Below are positions 8,309-17,878 of a stretch of 64,000 nt of DNA, one piece after another (within the stretch, counting starts at the first letter, position 1; the number at the start of each line of letters is the position of its first letter). The translations under genes were made by a program, and so were the position numbers. This DNA comes from Ilyomonas sp965247435 (GTDB lineage Bacteria; Bacteroidota; Bacteroidia; Chitinophagales; Chitinophagaceae): NCBI GenBank assembly GCA_965247435.1, contig OZ252019.1, positions 434,001-498,000 of the forward strand, given 5' to 3'. The notes under the pieces are model-generated. The model was not told where the DNA came from, searched no databases, and worked only from the letters and a program-made list of their open reading frames with translations.

Positions 8309-11300
8309 TTATTCATTAGTTTGGTTATTAGTTGCTGCATAATTTTGTTTTATTTCAACAAAGGTATCAGCATCAACTTCTCTCATAGATTGCATAACTA
8401 TCCAATCATCCTTTTCGGAAATGCCAGTATCAGTAAGGCGTTTCATTAGTTCTGAATAATCTTTTAGACCGTTTTCAATTCTCACCTGCCAATCATTGGC
8501 TAAAAAATCTATTCTTTTTTCAAAAAATTCGTATTCACTTACATTCTTATTAAAACGTTTTTTCAGATAAACTTTTAGTTCATTTATGTGTTCTTGCTTA
8601 AAATTTTGTGCTGCATTATCTTTATTTAAATCAGGCACTTTATGGCGTACATAAGCCACCATAACTGTAGTAAGCATTTTGTCAATTGTATTTTCAGTAA
8701 AGGGTGTTACACTTAGCGGTTCTATACTTTTATAAAATGCTTGATGAAAAGGAATGAAATGTTCAAAGTATGATTTATCCCTTGCCCTGTTTGGGTCTAA
8801 AAACGCAACTACTAAACCATCTACTTTCCTGCCTACACGGCTCGATGCCTGAATATATTCTGCAATATTTTTAGGCATTCCATTCATCAGCATCACATTC
8901 AATCGTCCTATATCAATACCAACGGAAAACATGTTCGTTGCAAGCACTAAATCTATAACTGAGGAATTTACATACTTATATTTTTCACCGCTTTTACTTG
9001 TTCTATCAATCAATTCAAAGCTATTCTCCAACTGCTTCAAAACCGTTTTAATTTTACTGCTATCAACCCTCGCTGTTAATTCTTCTGTTCTATCTTCTAA
9101 GCCAAAGTGATTATAAGAATAGGAATTATTACCCAATACCCTGGCTTGTAATTGTTTGGTATTGTATAGCACTTCATCGCCAATCTTATTTCTAATTTTG
9201 CCGACATCCTTTAATGAATTGTAATAGGATACAATAGTCCAATAGTTATCATCGAATGGTTCACCTGTTTCAATTCTTGCTACTAATAAATGTGCAAGAA
9301 TATATAGTTGCGTATCAATTGATGTTTTACCAACTGGCATAAAGCCAATATATTTTCTCCTGCTTTTTGCTTTTGATTCCCTTGCAAAAAAACTATCATC
9401 ATACGATAAGCCCGAAGGTGGAAATATATTTACTTTTCTTCCACCATAAAGTTGTTCAACTTGCTGAATGGTATTCCTTGTGGTGGCAGTTGATGCAATT
9501 ATCTTAGGCGTTAAGTTCAATTCCTCATTGGTACATAGTTTTTCAACTATGCTTTCAAATATTCCAACAATGGAACCCAAAGGGCCACTTAATAAATGCA
9601 GTTCGTCCTGTATAATTAAGTCGGGTGGAAGCTTTCCTTTATCAAGACTGTTGAAAAACTTGTGTGTGTCTTCTTTCCAGGCTATTTGAGCGAATTTGTC
9701 AACTGTAGCAAATAAAAGAGTAGGCGGTTGTTTAAAAAGCATTTCATCAACAACCTGAACAGGAATTTTTTTGTAGAATGTGCAACGGTTATTCAGGCAA
9801 TTGATTTTGAATACTCTTTTTTCAACTTTAAAACCATAATCGCCTTCTGAAATTAATTTAGTTCCGCACCACGGACAAGCTGAAATTTGAAATGGATTTT
9901 TAATTTCGGGTCTTCCATCATTTTTGTTGCATTCGCTTTCTATTTCATCAATATGCTTTTCAGCATCTTCAATTCTTCCTGGGGTTAATTGGTTGCCTAC
10001 CCAAAGCCCGATACTAATGTGTTCAGATTTAAGTTCTTCCGTAAAATTCTTTCTCAAAAACTCTAATGCGGAAATAAGTTTTGAAGAACGTTCAAATTGT
10101 TGTGCTGTAAGCAATCGCAGAGTATATCGCATTATTACGGATACACCTTTCGATTGTGTTTCATCATTTGCAATTCGCCTGTATGCAATGGTAAATGCTG
10201 TAACTGCTAAATATGCTTCTGTTTTTCCTCCACCTGTTGGAAACCAAATTAAGTCCACAATCTCTTTGCGGTCTTTGGATTGTGGGTCAATAATTCCTTT
10301 CAAACTCAATAGCAAAAAGGCTAATTGAAATGGTCTGTATTTTGGCGTGAATGGAATTCTTGAGTAATCGTACTTTTCAAAAAAGGAAAGGTTGTTATAT
10401 TCTGTCAAATTATTAATCTCTGAAACCTCCTTTTCTGTTTTTGAAAAATGGTTGTCATTAGAAACAATAATCTGAATGAGCATTGCTGTATTAGCTAACT
10501 GGAAAGCCCTGAATACAGTTTCGTCATTTAGGCAATCAATATTATCTGTTAATCGCTTATAGTTTTCATCCAACCTCGCAAGAATGTCTTTACTTACTTT
10601 CTTTTCATTTTCTGAAAGTAGTTTTTGATCGACTTTTTGTGTATCAATCCAGTCTCCATAGAGCTTTACAAATTGATGAAGATTACTTTTTATTTCTCCC
10701 TTGCTCAATTCTGAAAAAATAGAAAAATTTCTTATGCCTAAAGAGTTATCTAATTTCTCAAAATCTTTTGGGTTTATAAAATCTGCTTCCTGAAAATCAT
10801 TTTTAGTGTTCTTGATATTATACTCGGGCAAAAAAGTTGTCTGAATAGTATTATGTCCTTCATTCCACATAACTGAACAGTTATGCCCAATGCCATAACT
10901 TTTTATGTTTCGGTATAACAGATTTAATTCTTCTGCTTCCCGGTCAAACGGATTTAATTCCTGATTCGATTTGAAGGGTAGAATTTCATCAGAAGTTATT
11001 TGTATAGTCGCTTGAAACAAGCACTTTTGGTTTAGTTCAGGGGTTTTGTTTGTGAATCTTTTTGACGACTGTTTTGATAAATTAACAAGCTGAACTTTTA
11101 TATAACTGTTTCCATTTGCTGGATATGTTTTTATGTGATAGCCAATTGATATTTCTTTATGTGCATTTTCGGGAATTGGAACAGCTAATGGTTTAGATGT
11201 GTCTTTAATTTCTATCGTTGTTGCATGACTAAAGTTTTTTCTTTTCCATGTTCTGCCAATAAGCCTGTCAAAATAATGCATATAATATTTTGCAGAGCTG

Positions 11301-11923
11301 TCTTTATAACTATCAGATTTTTTAAAGTCATCAAACCATAAGTAATCTCCGCTTCTTGTGTTCTTTCCTCCTTTATCACCTTTCAATTCTCTTTTTAGGG
11401 AAAGATAGCCATCTTTGTATAAAAGAATGTCTTTAAAAGGAAAGCCTGATTTGCTATCTGTAAATGCGTCAAAACCTGCTTGTGGTAATTTGATTTTTAT
11501 TTCCTCCTGTTTTGGCAGGTAATAAAAACCACCCGAAAAAATTACGTCAACATTTTTCACAGACTTGTCCAAACAAAATGTTAGTCCAATATTATTTGGA
11601 TTGAAATGATTTTGATTGGCCTTATTCTCCGTTTCACTATCAGAATCTTCTTTTAGTTTTTTAAAATTTTCAGCAACAGGTAGTTCTTCTTCTATATTTT
11701 CAGTTGTCAAAGCATTTGGTTCTTCAGTCTCACTTTCACCCAATAATTCATCTATCTCACTTTCAGATTGAGGGCTCTCTTTTTCAGGAAATAGAATTCC
11801 AGTAAAATATTTAACTAATGGATAATCGGAAAGGATTTCTTCCTCACTGTCTAATCCCCAATTTTCAGAACCTGGACCAACCATGCCTTTTTGTATTCTG
11901 TGATGAAACAGGTCTCTTACCAT
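8309..11923 (-). CDS. drmA: DrmA-like DISARM helicase
   Basis: A 1204-residue superfamily 2 helicase. Visible motifs: PTGGGKTEAYL (Walker A Lys567), the DELH box (about residue 772), ASTATT (motif III), NMFSVGIDIGRLNVML (motif V) and QASSRVGRK (motif VI, about residue 1026). A CPWC...C...C zinc cluster lies between Walker A and the DEXH box. The N-terminus has the 'VGPG...DEEEILSDYPLVKYFTGILFP' layout seen in DrmA. In known systems DrmA binds single-stranded or forked DNA ends and works with DrmB to block phage replication. drmE ends one base upstream and drmB starts three bases downstream, so the three are a single operon. Base composition is clearly AT-richer than in gyrB or gatB, which suggests horizontal transfer. 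Confidence 0.88.
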   Translation of the reverse strand: MVRDLFHHRIQKGMVGPGSENWGLDSEEEILSDYPLVKYFTGILFPEKESPQSESEIDELLGESETEEPNALTTENIEEELPVAENFKKLKEDSDSETENKANQNHFNPNNIGLTFCLDKSVKNVDVIFSGGFYYLPKQEEIKIKLPQAGFDAFTDSKSGFPFKDILLYKDGYLSLKRELKGDKGGKNTRSGDYLWFDDFKKSDSYKDSSAKYYMHYFDRLIGRTWKRKNFSHATTIEIKDTSKPLAVPIPENAHKEISIGYHIKTYPANGNSYIKVQLVNLSKQSSKRFTNKTPELNQKCLFQATIQITSDEILPFKSNQELNPFDREAEELNLLYRNIKSYGIGHNCSVMWNEGHNTIQTTFLPEYNIKNTKNDFQEADFINPKDFEKLDNSLGIRNFSIFSELSKGEIKSNLHQFVKLYGDWIDTQKVDQKLLSENEKKVSKDILARLDENYKRLTDNIDCLNDETVFRAFQLANTAMLIQIIVSNDNHFSKTEKEVSEINNLTEYNNLSFFEKYDYSRIPFTPKYRPFQLAFLLLSLKGIIDPQSKDRKEIVDLIWFPTGGGKTEAYLAVTAFTIAYRRIANDETQSKGVSVIMRYTLRLLTAQQFERSSKLISALEFLRKNFTEELKSEHISIGLWVGNQLTPGRIEDAEKHIDEIESECNKNDGRPEIKNPFQISACPWCGTKLISEGDYGFKVEKRVFKINCLNNRCTFYKKIPVQVVDEMLFKQPPTLLFATVDKFAQIAWKEDTHKFFNSLDKGKLPPDLIIQDELHLLSGPLGSIVGIFESIVEKLCTNEELNLTPKIIASTATTRNTIQQVEQLYGGRKVNIFPPSGLSYDDSFFARESKAKSRRKYIGFMPVGKTSIDTQLYILAHLLVARIETGEPFDDNYWTIVSYYNSLKDVGKIRNKIGDEVLYNTKQLQARVLGNNSYSYNHFGLEDRTEELTARVDSSKIKTVLKQLENSFELIDRTSKSGEKYKYVNSSVIDLVLATNMFSVGIDIGRLNVMLMNGMPKNIAEYIQASSRVGRKVDGLVVAFLDPNRARDKSYFEHFIPFHQAFYKSIEPLSVTPFTENTIDKMLTTVMVAYVRHKVPDLNKDNAAQNFKQEHINELKVYLKKRFNKNVSEYEFFEKRIDFLANDWQVRIENGLKDYSELMKRLTDTGISEKDDWIVMQSMREVDADTFVEIKQNYAATNNQTNE

Positions 11924-11924
11924 T

Positions 11925-14414
11925 TTAATCAGTTATTTCGTAATCAAGTTTTTTAATTTCTTTTATAGTACGCAAGGGTGCTCCATCAGCTATTATTTTC
12001 TCAATTTTTTCTGTATCGAACCAGTCGAGCATTTCCCCCTTTTCTTCACTTAAAATATAATTGTCGATTTCTTCGGCAAATTTTCTGCCTTTATGATTCA
12101 AAGTACCCATGTACTCGGTACTAGTTTGCATGATGTGCTTCCATTTTTCATTTAGTTCTTGGTTATTAACCGTTTTAACGATAGCGGAAAAATCTATTTT
12201 TCTTTTCGGAAATTTAGTTTTGTTGTCAATATGTAGCCAACCCTGTAGTCGGTCTTTTGAAACGCTCAATCCATTACTTGATAATTCTTCATAAAGATTA
12301 TGAATTGTGTAGTTAAAATCTTTACTCTTTATATAATCCTTTAATGATTTTTTCCATAATAAAGAAAATGTCTCAACTCTTGAAAATAAACCTGTTTCAT
12401 CATAAAGCTTAATAATCTCATGTAATACTTCGATGACAGGATTTTGATAAATACGTACTTTGTCGCCTTTTTTCAGCTCTTTTATTTCTTTGTGATGTTC
12501 TTCATATCCTTCTACATAAACATTCTTTGATTCTCTTTGTTTTAATTTTTTTGTATCTTCTACAAAAGTGATTTCATACTGTATTTCTTCTTTTTTTGAA
12601 AATTTAAAGTTTTCCGAATCGATTAAAAATTTAATCCATTCGTCAATATTTTCAGTATTGATATATTGCACTTCAGGATATTTTATTCCGCTCAATTCTT
12701 CTCTGTCAGGGGAACGGAATTCCTGTATCGTTCGTTCGCTAAATTTATACAAGTGATACTGAAAGGCTTTGTATTCTTCTTCATAAAGCAAAATATCGGA
12801 AACTACATTTTTAGCATACATCCTTTCTAATAGTGTTTCAGGATATACACCATTGCCATAAAAGGAAAGAAATAAATATCGTTTATCGTCAGCTTTTTTT
12901 TGCTCAAACTCTTTTAAGGTTAATACTTGTGTAGATTTTAAGCCCTTGTAGAATTGCAAAACTTGCTCTTTGTGCTGGATATTGTTTATATCTGATAAAC
13001 TCTTCACTTTTGCAATAGGCTGCTGTGTTTGTACGCATTTTTCAATTTCCTTTTCCCAATATGTTTTAACTGCTTTAGGCACTACGATATAATCAACATC
13101 TTTGGCTTGCTCTTTAAACCATTTAGCTTTTGCATTATCGTTTTTAACAAGTGCGATAATGTTTTTGAACTGACCTTTCAATAATTCAAAATCAGGTTTA
13201 TAATCTTTATCAATGCTTTGATATTCATCCTGGAATAATTCTTCAACTTCTTCTTCAAATTCCTTGAATATATCATTTGCTCTGCTTTTTATTCTTTCAT
13301 TATTCAATGCAGTTGTTGGATATATTCTTCTTATAAATCGTAAAGATTTCTTTAGATTAATTAGGTTTTCATTTTGCTGTTCGGCCTTATTAATAATTTT
13401 TATGAATTCTAAAATCGCATTACTCAATTCCGTGTGTGAAATTCTAATCGTATTGATTTTTGAGTTTGTTGCATTGGAAAAATATTTCGTTTCAGGTAAA
13501 GTCCAATTCCATTTCAGGACTTTAAATTTGTCGGTACTTTCTATATCTTCATTTCCAATAAAAATGCAACGTTTAAATTTTTCTTGTCTGTATAACCTTG
13601 TAATAGCTGTTGTTGATTTGTATTTATTATCTCCAATGAAAAGGATTGTGTCTATCTCAATGTCTTTATCAATGATGAATTCTTTTGCGGTTTCAAAGTC
13701 ATTTACTACATATAGAACCGGGTCAAATGGTGTGTCTGGATAAATTTCACCACTCTTGTTTATATATTGAAAAGGAATGCAGGATGGAATTAGTTTAAGG
13801 ATATCTTTCTTGGAAGCTATTGCAATAACTTTTGTTTTATGTTTTGTCGGAAGAAAAACTTTTCTATCTTGATAGTATTTTGTTAGTGCTAAATGTTGTT
13901 GAATTTCTTCTAATAGTTTGGACTTTAGATTTTCAACCGAACTTTTCTTTTGGACATAAGTAGCCTTTTTTAGCTTTTGAGCAACTTTAAGTTTTGAATT
14001 GTCGTTAAGAATTAAAAAGGGGCATTCATATCCAATTTCTACTCTTGAAGTTTCTAATAAAGGGGTAGCTTTTATAAAATTTTCTCCAACTTCTTTAACA
14101 GAAGAAAGAGTTCCGCATTCCGCCTTTATAATTATATCTCCAACGTTTACCGACTTTGTGAGACTTGCATTGTGTAGAAAGCATTTTAATACTGGCAGCA
14201 ATATGGAAATTTTAAGAACATTTTTTGGAAGTTCATTTGTTGGTATGGAAATAAGCAGGTTGGTGCCTTCCTTAGAAAATAGTTGTTTAAAAAAAGATGC
14301 ATTTATTATTTGAAATTCAGAAAAGTCAGGCTTAGTAAGCCTAAAATCAGTTTCTAAGTTTTTTTCTGCTGTTTGATTAAGCTTTCGGAGGTAGTCGATT
14401 TGAAGCAAGTCCAT
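11925..14414 (-). CDS. drmE: DrmE-like protein, first gene of the DISARM-type operon
   Basis: An 829-residue protein without a motif I can name with certainty. Its place directly ahead of drmA (1-base gap), its size and its alternating alpha/beta texture fit DrmE, the accessory protein of class 2 DISARM. Residues about 230-300 hold a Rossmann-like strand 'DTILFIGDNKYKS' and 'RCIFIGNEDIE'; residues about 490-570 hold 'YLFLSFYGNGVYPETLLERM', similar in shape to the second lobe of a superfamily 1/2 helicase. No Walker A motif is present, so if it is helicase-like it is probably inactive as an ATPase. The C-terminal part (after about residue 650) has 'KKGDKVRIYQNP' and a helical 'SKDRLQGWLHIDN' segment that could bind DNA. 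Identification as DrmE is by context and could be wrong in detail. Confidence 0.6.
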   Translation of the reverse strand: MDLLQIDYLRKLNQTAEKNLETDFRLTKPDFSEFQIINASFFKQLFSKEGTNLLISIPTNELPKNVLKISILLPVLKCFLHNASLTKSVNVGDIIIKAECGTLSSVKEVGENFIKATPLLETSRVEIGYECPFLILNDNSKLKVAQKLKKATYVQKKSSVENLKSKLLEEIQQHLALTKYYQDRKVFLPTKHKTKVIAIASKKDILKLIPSCIPFQYINKSGEIYPDTPFDPVLYVVNDFETAKEFIIDKDIEIDTILFIGDNKYKSTTAITRLYRQEKFKRCIFIGNEDIESTDKFKVLKWNWTLPETKYFSNATNSKINTIRISHTELSNAILEFIKIINKAEQQNENLINLKKSLRFIRRIYPTTALNNERIKSRANDIFKEFEEEVEELFQDEYQSIDKDYKPDFELLKGQFKNIIALVKNDNAKAKWFKEQAKDVDYIVVPKAVKTYWEKEIEKCVQTQQPIAKVKSLSDINNIQHKEQVLQFYKGLKSTQVLTLKEFEQKKADDKRYLFLSFYGNGVYPETLLERMYAKNVVSDILLYEEEYKAFQYHLYKFSERTIQEFRSPDREELSGIKYPEVQYINTENIDEWIKFLIDSENFKFSKKEEIQYEITFVEDTKKLKQRESKNVYVEGYEEHHKEIKELKKGDKVRIYQNPVIEVLHEIIKLYDETGLFSRVETFSLLWKKSLKDYIKSKDFNYTIHNLYEELSSNGLSVSKDRLQGWLHIDNKTKFPKRKIDFSAIVKTVNNQELNEKWKHIMQTSTEYMGTLNHKGRKFAEEIDNYILSEEKGEMLDWFDTEKIEKIIADGAPLRTIKEIKKLDYEITD

Positions 14415-14468
14415 TCACAAATCTATTTTATTTTTCTGCTTTGGGGTGGGCACTTGGGCGGTGGGACG

Positions 14469-14498
14469 CAAACGAATGTGCTGCAAATATGTGTCAAA
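14469..14498 (-). promoter_or_regulatory. Candidate promoter of the drmE-drmA-drmB operon
   Basis: Read on the minus strand: TTTG, an 18-base spacer, then TTCGTTTG, close to the Bacteroidota consensus TTTG-N19-TAnnTTTG with one mismatch in the -7 box. It lies 55 bases upstream of the drmE ATG. No other gene on this strand could use it. Confidence 0.4.
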
Positions 14499-14682
14499 TT
14501 TTGTGCTTGGCTTGTTCGTTTGTCTATGTTACGTTAATTTAGTATTTATAGCACAGAATCTGAAGGATTTTGACTGATTTATTCTTTTAAAGGTGTCCAC
14601 ATCTTGATAATTTTTTGCCTATCTGTTAGTTAAAATTTTAATTTCAGTCATCTGAAATGTGGGAAAAAGACATATCGTTTAA

Positions 14683-14862
14683 TTAATTATCAATATTAAT
14701 CAGCGATTGCTTCGATAGTGAGCCTTTGGATTTTGCAGTCCAGTCAACAGACACTTTTGACCTTGCTTCTACATGACGCATACGGATTAATTGCCTAAGT
14801 TCTAATTCATGCAAAAGTTTTAGCGCTTTCCCGTTTAAAACATCTATGGTAACTGTTTACAT
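14683..14862 (-). pseudogene. Broken small gene with a stop at codon 2
   Basis: Read on the minus strand, ATG at 14862 is followed at once by TAA, then by 57 open codons: TVTIDVLNGKALKLLHELEL..., ending in a TAA at 14683. 'Met-Lys-(T/A)-(V/I)-T-I-(D/N)-(V/I)-L-N-.KAL.LL..LE' is the usual start of a family of small antitoxin-like proteins in Bacteroidota, and AAA to TAA is a single-base change, so I read this as a nonsense-mutated gene. The second half (VEARSKVSVDWTAKSKGSLS) is basic and polar, as in an unstructured tail. It could still be expressed from an internal ATG at codon 28, but that would lose the conserved start. It sits at the outer edge of the DISARM-like island. Confidence 0.55.
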
Positions 14863-14909
14863 ACGCTTGTCCTTTGTACAAATTTATCATAGTTGATTTG
14901 ACTTCTTCT

Positions 14910-16418
14910 TTACTGCAGCATTCCCAAAATCTCATCTACATATTTGCGGTCGTTGCTGAGGCGTGGTATTTTATGCTGGCCGCCCAGTTTACCTTTTTGC
15001 TTCAGCCACAGGTGAAAACTGTTTTTTGGTAAGCTATGTACAACCGGCATGCGCAGGGCAATGTCTTTATGCCGCTTCGCTTCGTAATCGCTGTTAAGCG
15101 CTTTCAGCGCGCAGTCCAGTTCGTAGGTAAAAAGCTGGATGGAAGCCGGTTTTTCTTCAAACGCTATCAGCCATTCGTGCGCGCCGTTGCTGTTGTCGGA
15201 GAAGTATAAGGGCGCAGCCGTATAATCGTTTACAACAGCGCCTGTTTTTTCGCAGGCTACAGCAATGGCCTTATCGGTATTTTCCACAATTACTTCTTCG
15301 CCAAAGGCATTCATAAAATGCTTGGTACGCCCGCTTACTTTAATGCGGAAGGGATACAGGGAAGTAAACTGCACGGTATCGCCGGGCATGTACCGCCACA
15401 GGCCGCCGTTGGTGGAAATTACCAGTGCATAATTTTTATTCAGTTCTACTTTATTAAGCCCGATAGTTTGCGGCGCTTCTTTGCCGTATTCTTCCATCGG
15501 CATAAACTCGTAAAAAATGCCGTGCTGCAAAAAAAGCGTCATGCCATCATCGTTGGGAGTTGTTTGCGCCGCAAAGAAACCTTCGCTGGCGTTGTACAAA
15601 TCAAGATAGTGAATATCGCCGCCGATGAGCTTATTAAACTGTTCTTTATACGGCACAAACGATACGCCGCCATGCAGGTAAAGCTCCAGGTTGGGCCAGA
15701 CTTCCTTAAGCGTTTGCTTGCCGGTAATGGAAAGAATATATTTAATAAGAATAAGCGTCCACGTAGGTACACCGGAGATAGAAGTTACATTTTCGGTAAT
15801 AGTACTTTGTGCAAGCGCTTCTATTTTTCTTTCCCATTCGTCCATCAGTGCAATAGACAGTTCCGGTGTGCGCAGCCATTGCCCCCAAAACGGTGTATTC
15901 TGCAGCAGCACAGCGCTTAAATCGCCATAAAATATGTCATCATTCAACTGGCTCACCTGGTGGCTGCCCCCGATAACGAGCCCTTTGCCCGTAAGCAGAT
16001 CGCTGTCGGGATTGAAATGATAATAAGCCGTAAGCACATCTTTTGCGCCCTGGTAATGGCATTCCTGCAGGCTTTCTTCGGTTATAGGAATAAATTTACT
16101 CCGCTCGTTCGTAGTGCCGCTGCTCTTGGCAAACCAGTTGACCGGCGTATTCCACAACAGGTTTTCTTCGCCGTTCATCAGCCGCTCTACATAAGGCTTT
16201 ACATCATTGTATTCACTGATAGGAATGTGTTGTTTAAAACTGCGGATGTTGAAGATTTCGGTGAAATGATGCCTGCGTCCAAATTCGGTATATTGCCCGT
16301 GTGTAATAAGCTCTTGCAATACCTCGCGCTGAGCGGTAAGCGGATTAGTGATCCACTCGTCTATTTGAGCATAGCGCAGGCGCGCAAGGCGCGATATGGC
16401 AGGACTAATCAGTTTCAT
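14910..16418 (-). CDS. GH3 auxin-responsive promoter family protein
   Basis: A 502-residue acyl-adenylating enzyme of the bacterial GH3 family. The start is the ATG at 16418 (MKLISPAISRLARLRYAQ); a further in-frame start upstream would be a TTG and add only 10 residues. Motifs of the ANL superfamily are visible: 'WFAKSSGTTNERSKFIPIT' (P-loop-like Thr/Ser/Gly stretch, about residue 95), 'YNASEGFFA', and 'DTVQFTSLYPFRIKVSGRTKHF', the acyl-acid hinge. Plant GH3 enzymes conjugate amino acids to acyl acids; the substrate of the Bacteroidota proteins is not known. It is transcribed away from the DinB gene, with about 150 bases between the two starts. Confidence 0.9.
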   Translation of the reverse strand: MKLISPAISRLARLRYAQIDEWITNPLTAQREVLQELITHGQYTEFGRRHHFTEIFNIRSFKQHIPISEYNDVKPYVERLMNGEENLLWNTPVNWFAKSSGTTNERSKFIPITEESLQECHYQGAKDVLTAYYHFNPDSDLLTGKGLVIGGSHQVSQLNDDIFYGDLSAVLLQNTPFWGQWLRTPELSIALMDEWERKIEALAQSTITENVTSISGVPTWTLILIKYILSITGKQTLKEVWPNLELYLHGGVSFVPYKEQFNKLIGGDIHYLDLYNASEGFFAAQTTPNDDGMTLFLQHGIFYEFMPMEEYGKEAPQTIGLNKVELNKNYALVISTNGGLWRYMPGDTVQFTSLYPFRIKVSGRTKHFMNAFGEEVIVENTDKAIAVACEKTGAVVNDYTAAPLYFSDNSNGAHEWLIAFEEKPASIQLFTYELDCALKALNSDYEAKRHKDIALRMPVVHSLPKNSFHLWLKQKGKLGGQHKIPRLSNDRKYVDEILGMLQ

Positions 16419-16568
16419 GGGTATAGCAAAGTAAGTAATGTTATTCAAATTTAAAGTTTTTTCCGGCTAAAAGAAGACCGGTCATTTTTTTACATTCGAT
16501 TTATAAAAGAAAGGAGCGCAGTAGTGGATAAGCGCTATTATTAACCAGACTTGTTATCTTTATTATTT

Positions 16569-17093
16569 ATGAAAACAATACAAAAACCAGCCGAAGGGGA
16601 ATACCGGGATTATACGGCTACCTACATTGCACATGTGCCCGATGACGGCCTTGTGCTGCAGCACCTGCAGGATGACTTTATAAAAATAAAATCGCTTACT
16701 GCCGCGTTGCCGGAAGAAAAGCTGTTATACCGCTATGCAGCAGGTAAATGGACATTAAAGGAAGTACTGGTGCATATAATGGATGCAGAGCGTATTATCG
16801 CTTACCGTGCATTACGCATAGCGCGCAGGGATAAGACCAACCTGCCGGGCTTTGAGCAGGATGATTATGTGCCTTATTGCGGCGCCAATGAGCGAAGTAT
16901 TGATAGCATTTTAAAGGAATACGAATTACAACGCGCCTCAACCATTGCGCTGTTTTCAAATTTTGAAGATAGCGTTTTTACGCACTTTGGCTATGCCAAC
17001 GGCGCTGCATTAAGCGTGCGTGCGGCCCTGTACATTATTGCCGGCCATGAACTGCATCATTTAAAGATTATCGAAGAAAAGTATTTGGTATAG
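16569..17093 (+). CDS. DinB superfamily protein
   Basis: A 174-residue four-helix-bundle protein of the DinB/YfiT group. Metal-binding histidines are in the expected places: 'KEVLVHIMDAERI' in the second helix and 'GHELHHLKIIEEKY' at the C-terminus. The ATG at 16569 was chosen over an upstream in-frame start because it begins with the typical 'MKTIQKP..GEY' of this family. Members act as metal-dependent hydrolases or bacillithiol/glutathione-type S-transferases; the substrate here cannot be told. It stands alone, divergent from the GH3 gene. Confidence 0.85.
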   Translation: MKTIQKPAEGEYRDYTATYIAHVPDDGLVLQHLQDDFIKIKSLTAALPEEKLLYRYAAGKWTLKEVLVHIMDAERIIAYRALRIARRDKTNLPGFEQDDYVPYCGANERSIDSILKEYELQRASTIALFSNFEDSVFTHFGYANGAALSVRAALYIIAGHELHHLKIIEEKYLV

Positions 17094-17203
17094 TATAGTA
17101 CAGCGCTGAAGCTTTTGTATTTGCCTTTTTTTGTGTTTAATGCATGAGACATCATGCTTTGGTGATGGCAGCATTGATAAAGCAGATCCGCTTTCGACCT
17201 GTT

Positions 17204-17878
17204 TTAAAAAATCTTATCATAAATGTCGCTGCTGCTATCATTATTAAACCAAGCTGCTGGGTCTATAAAGTGTGCTAAGTCAGCAATGAATCCTTTAGGT
17301 AAAATCTTTTTAACCCTTGTATTTTTTGTTTTTATTTTACTGTCATCAACGCGTTGTATTATAGTCAGTAATTCTTTTTTATTTATATCGTAATATTTGG
17401 TTTTATATCCGACAGGAACGTTATTATATTTCTTATCATGAATAACTTCTTTTAATTCTACACTAACTAATAAATATTTTTTTAGCTTCTTATTGAAAAC
17501 GTACCTTAATGCATTAAAGCCGCCGTGAAAGCCATGAATAACTTTAAGGGTATCATTTAATATATTCCAGTTCGGTCCCATCCCATCGCGTATATATCTT
17601 TTGGAGCTATCTATGATTTTTAATTTGCCATTTAATCTTTCAAATACGAAAATTTTAGCGGTTGGATATGCATCATCACTTTCTTTTTTCCATGCAAGAA
17701 TGATCATCTTTTTTTCATTTCCTGCTTGCTTATCATAAAAGTTATTTATAAAGCCATTTGATGTATCAAATTGAAATTCCGGTTCAATTAAATGATTAAT
17801 CTCTTTTACCAATACTGTATTCTGTGCAAATAATAAGTTTGAAACTAATAAAAAGGAAAAAAGGAAAATCAAACGCAT
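17204..17878 (-). CDS. Unrecognised secreted protein
   Basis: A 224-residue protein. Start chosen at the ATG at 17878 because it opens a clean signal peptide (MRLIFLFSFLLVSNLLFAQ); the longer reading frame adds 16 polar residues in front. The mature part is Lys- and Asn-rich with many beta strands ('KMIILAWKKESDD', 'KIFVFERLNGKLKIID'), resembling a small beta-propeller or beta-sandwich. I do not recognise the family. The coding sequence is markedly AT-rich compared with GH3 and gyrB on either side, so it may have been acquired. Confidence 0.65.
   Translation of the reverse strand: MRLIFLFSFLLVSNLLFAQNTVLVKEINHLIEPEFQFDTSNGFINNFYDKQAGNEKKMIILAWKKESDDAYPTAKIFVFERLNGKLKIIDSSKRYIRDGMGPNWNILNDTLKVIHGFHGGFNALRYVFNKKLKKYLLVSVELKEVIHDKKYNNVPVGYKTKYYDINKKELLTIIQRVDDSKIKTKNTRVKKILPKGFIADLAHFIDPAAWFNNDSSSDIYDKIF

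Larger units (their letters stand above)
14415..14909. other. AT-rich non-coding edge of the DISARM-like island
   Basis: About 500 bases between drmE and the GH3 gene. It contains the candidate drmE promoter and, nearer the GH3 gene, a broken small gene (listed separately). No integrase, transposase, tRNA or flanking direct repeat could be seen, so the mode of island insertion is not evident. Confidence 0.6.

Noticed and set aside
13264..13743. Hydrophobic 159-codon frame opposite drmE
   Set aside because: It arises from the Lys/Glu/Asn-rich codons of drmE read backwards; such shadows commonly look like membrane proteins.
15318..15920. Long open frame opposite the GH3 gene
   Set aside because: It lies wholly inside GH3, has no family resemblance and no start context; it follows from GH3 codon bias.
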